A stretch of DNA of 6,002 nt from the NCBI GenBank assembly GCA_030619095.1, contig JAUXCB010000102.1, forward strand, positions 1-6,002. The letters are read 5' to 3'. Each line of letters opens with the position of its first letter. Position 1 is the stretch's first letter. Under the pieces are notes generated by a model. It searched no databases and was not told the origin of the DNA. It was given only the letters and a program-made list of their open reading frames with translations. The DNA comes from Verrucomicrobiota bacterium (GTDB lineage: Bacteria > Verrucomicrobiota > Kiritimatiellia > Kiritimatiellales > Tichowtungiaceae). This document shows, one piece after another, positions 5,673-6,002 of this stretch. Position numbers and translations under genes: made by a program.

Positions 5673-6002
5673 ATGATTACGCAAGAAAAGTGGGAAAAGT
5701 TGCAGTCGCGAATGGACAAGCTGAAGATTAGCGAAGCGGATTTGTCCGAGAAGTTTATTCGTGCCTCCGGCAAGGGCGGGCAAAAGGTCAACAAAACCTC
5801 CTCCTGTGTACACCTGATCCATAAGCCCTCCGGACTGGAGATTAAATGCAAACAATCCCGCCTGCAGGCGTCTAACCGGTTTTTTGCCCGCCGCGATCTG
5901 TGCGATAAACTGGAAGAAAAGATTCTCGGCATCAAAAGCAAGCGGCAGCAGGAGCGCGAAAAAGTTCGTCGACAGAAGCGCCGTCGCTCCCGCCGTGCGA
6001 AA
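5673..6002 (+). CDS. Peptide chain release factor-like protein (stand-alone GGQ domain), truncated by window end
   Basis: An open frame of 110 codons runs off the window with no stop, so the true C-terminus is not visible. The core ASGKGGQKVNKTSSCVHLIH (31-50) is the class I release-factor catalytic domain. GGQ (35-37) is the motif that enters the peptidyl-transferase centre and triggers hydrolysis of peptidyl-tRNA. The domains that recognise stop codons in RF1/RF2 would have to precede it, but only 34 residues do, so the protein cannot read stop codons in the usual way. From about residue 89 the chain is very basic (KSKRQQEREK, then QKRRRSRRAK), like the C-terminal tail of ArfB/YaeJ and mitochondrial C12orf65, which senses empty mRNA channels of stalled ribosomes. 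A role in ribosome rescue is therefore likely. The start is fixed by an in-frame TGA at 5658-5660. No Shine-Dalgarno precedes it. Confidence 0.85.
   Translation, partial: MITQEKWEKLQSRMDKLKISEADLSEKFIRASGKGGQKVNKTSSCVHLIHKPSGLEIKCKQSRLQASNRFFARRDLCDKLEEKILGIKSKRQQEREKVRRQKRRRSRRAK

Noticed and set aside
5576..5941. Minus-strand 121-codon ORF opposite the release-factor-like gene
   Set aside because: It is a shadow of a frame with a clear GGQ domain, overlaps the promoter of tRNA-Gly and shows no motif.

Overview
The window looks like the chromosomal replication-initiation neighbourhood of a Gram-negative-type bacterium. It holds dnaA and dnaN in tandem on the minus strand, and next to them murA (peptidoglycan synthesis), a LolA-like periplasmic protein, a release-factor-like ribosome-rescue protein and two tRNA genes. 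Three features fit the Planctomycetes-Verrucomicrobia-Chlamydia group, perhaps Verrucomicrobiota or Kiritimatiellota: MurA with Asp at the catalytic Cys position, the style of the LolA-like family, and the stand-alone GGQ protein. This placement rests on remembered family character and not on a search, so it is tentative.

Layout from left to right: a tRNA-Gln(CTG) on the plus strand converges on dnaN, with 10 bp between them. dnaN (minus) is preceded by a strong Shine-Dalgarno. An AT-rich gap of 230 bp between dnaA and dnaN carries DnaA-box-like 9-mers and a TAA trinucleotide tract, arranged like a B. subtilis-type unwinding region. Next come dnaA (minus), then about 505 bp without a convincing gene. 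That stretch is strikingly A-rich on the plus strand and has one 8/9 DnaA-box match just upstream of dnaA. Then comes murA (minus), divergent from a secreted LolA-like protein gene (plus). A minus-strand terminator overlaps the end of that gene, followed by two perfect 36-bp tandem repeats and a tRNA-Gly(GCC) on the minus strand. The window ends inside the plus-strand gene for a release-factor-like protein, which runs off the edge.

Functionally, DnaA and DnaN start and sustain replication, and the two non-coding gaps around dnaA are the best oriC candidates. MurA makes the first committed peptidoglycan precursor, and its Cys-to-Asp change predicts intrinsic fosfomycin insensitivity. The GGQ protein probably releases peptides from stalled ribosomes. 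I see no defence system, mobile element or clearly new multi-gene system. The most unusual items are the A-skewed region upstream of dnaA, the 36-bp hairpin repeats in the tRNA-Gly trailer, and the shortened DnaA recognition signature.
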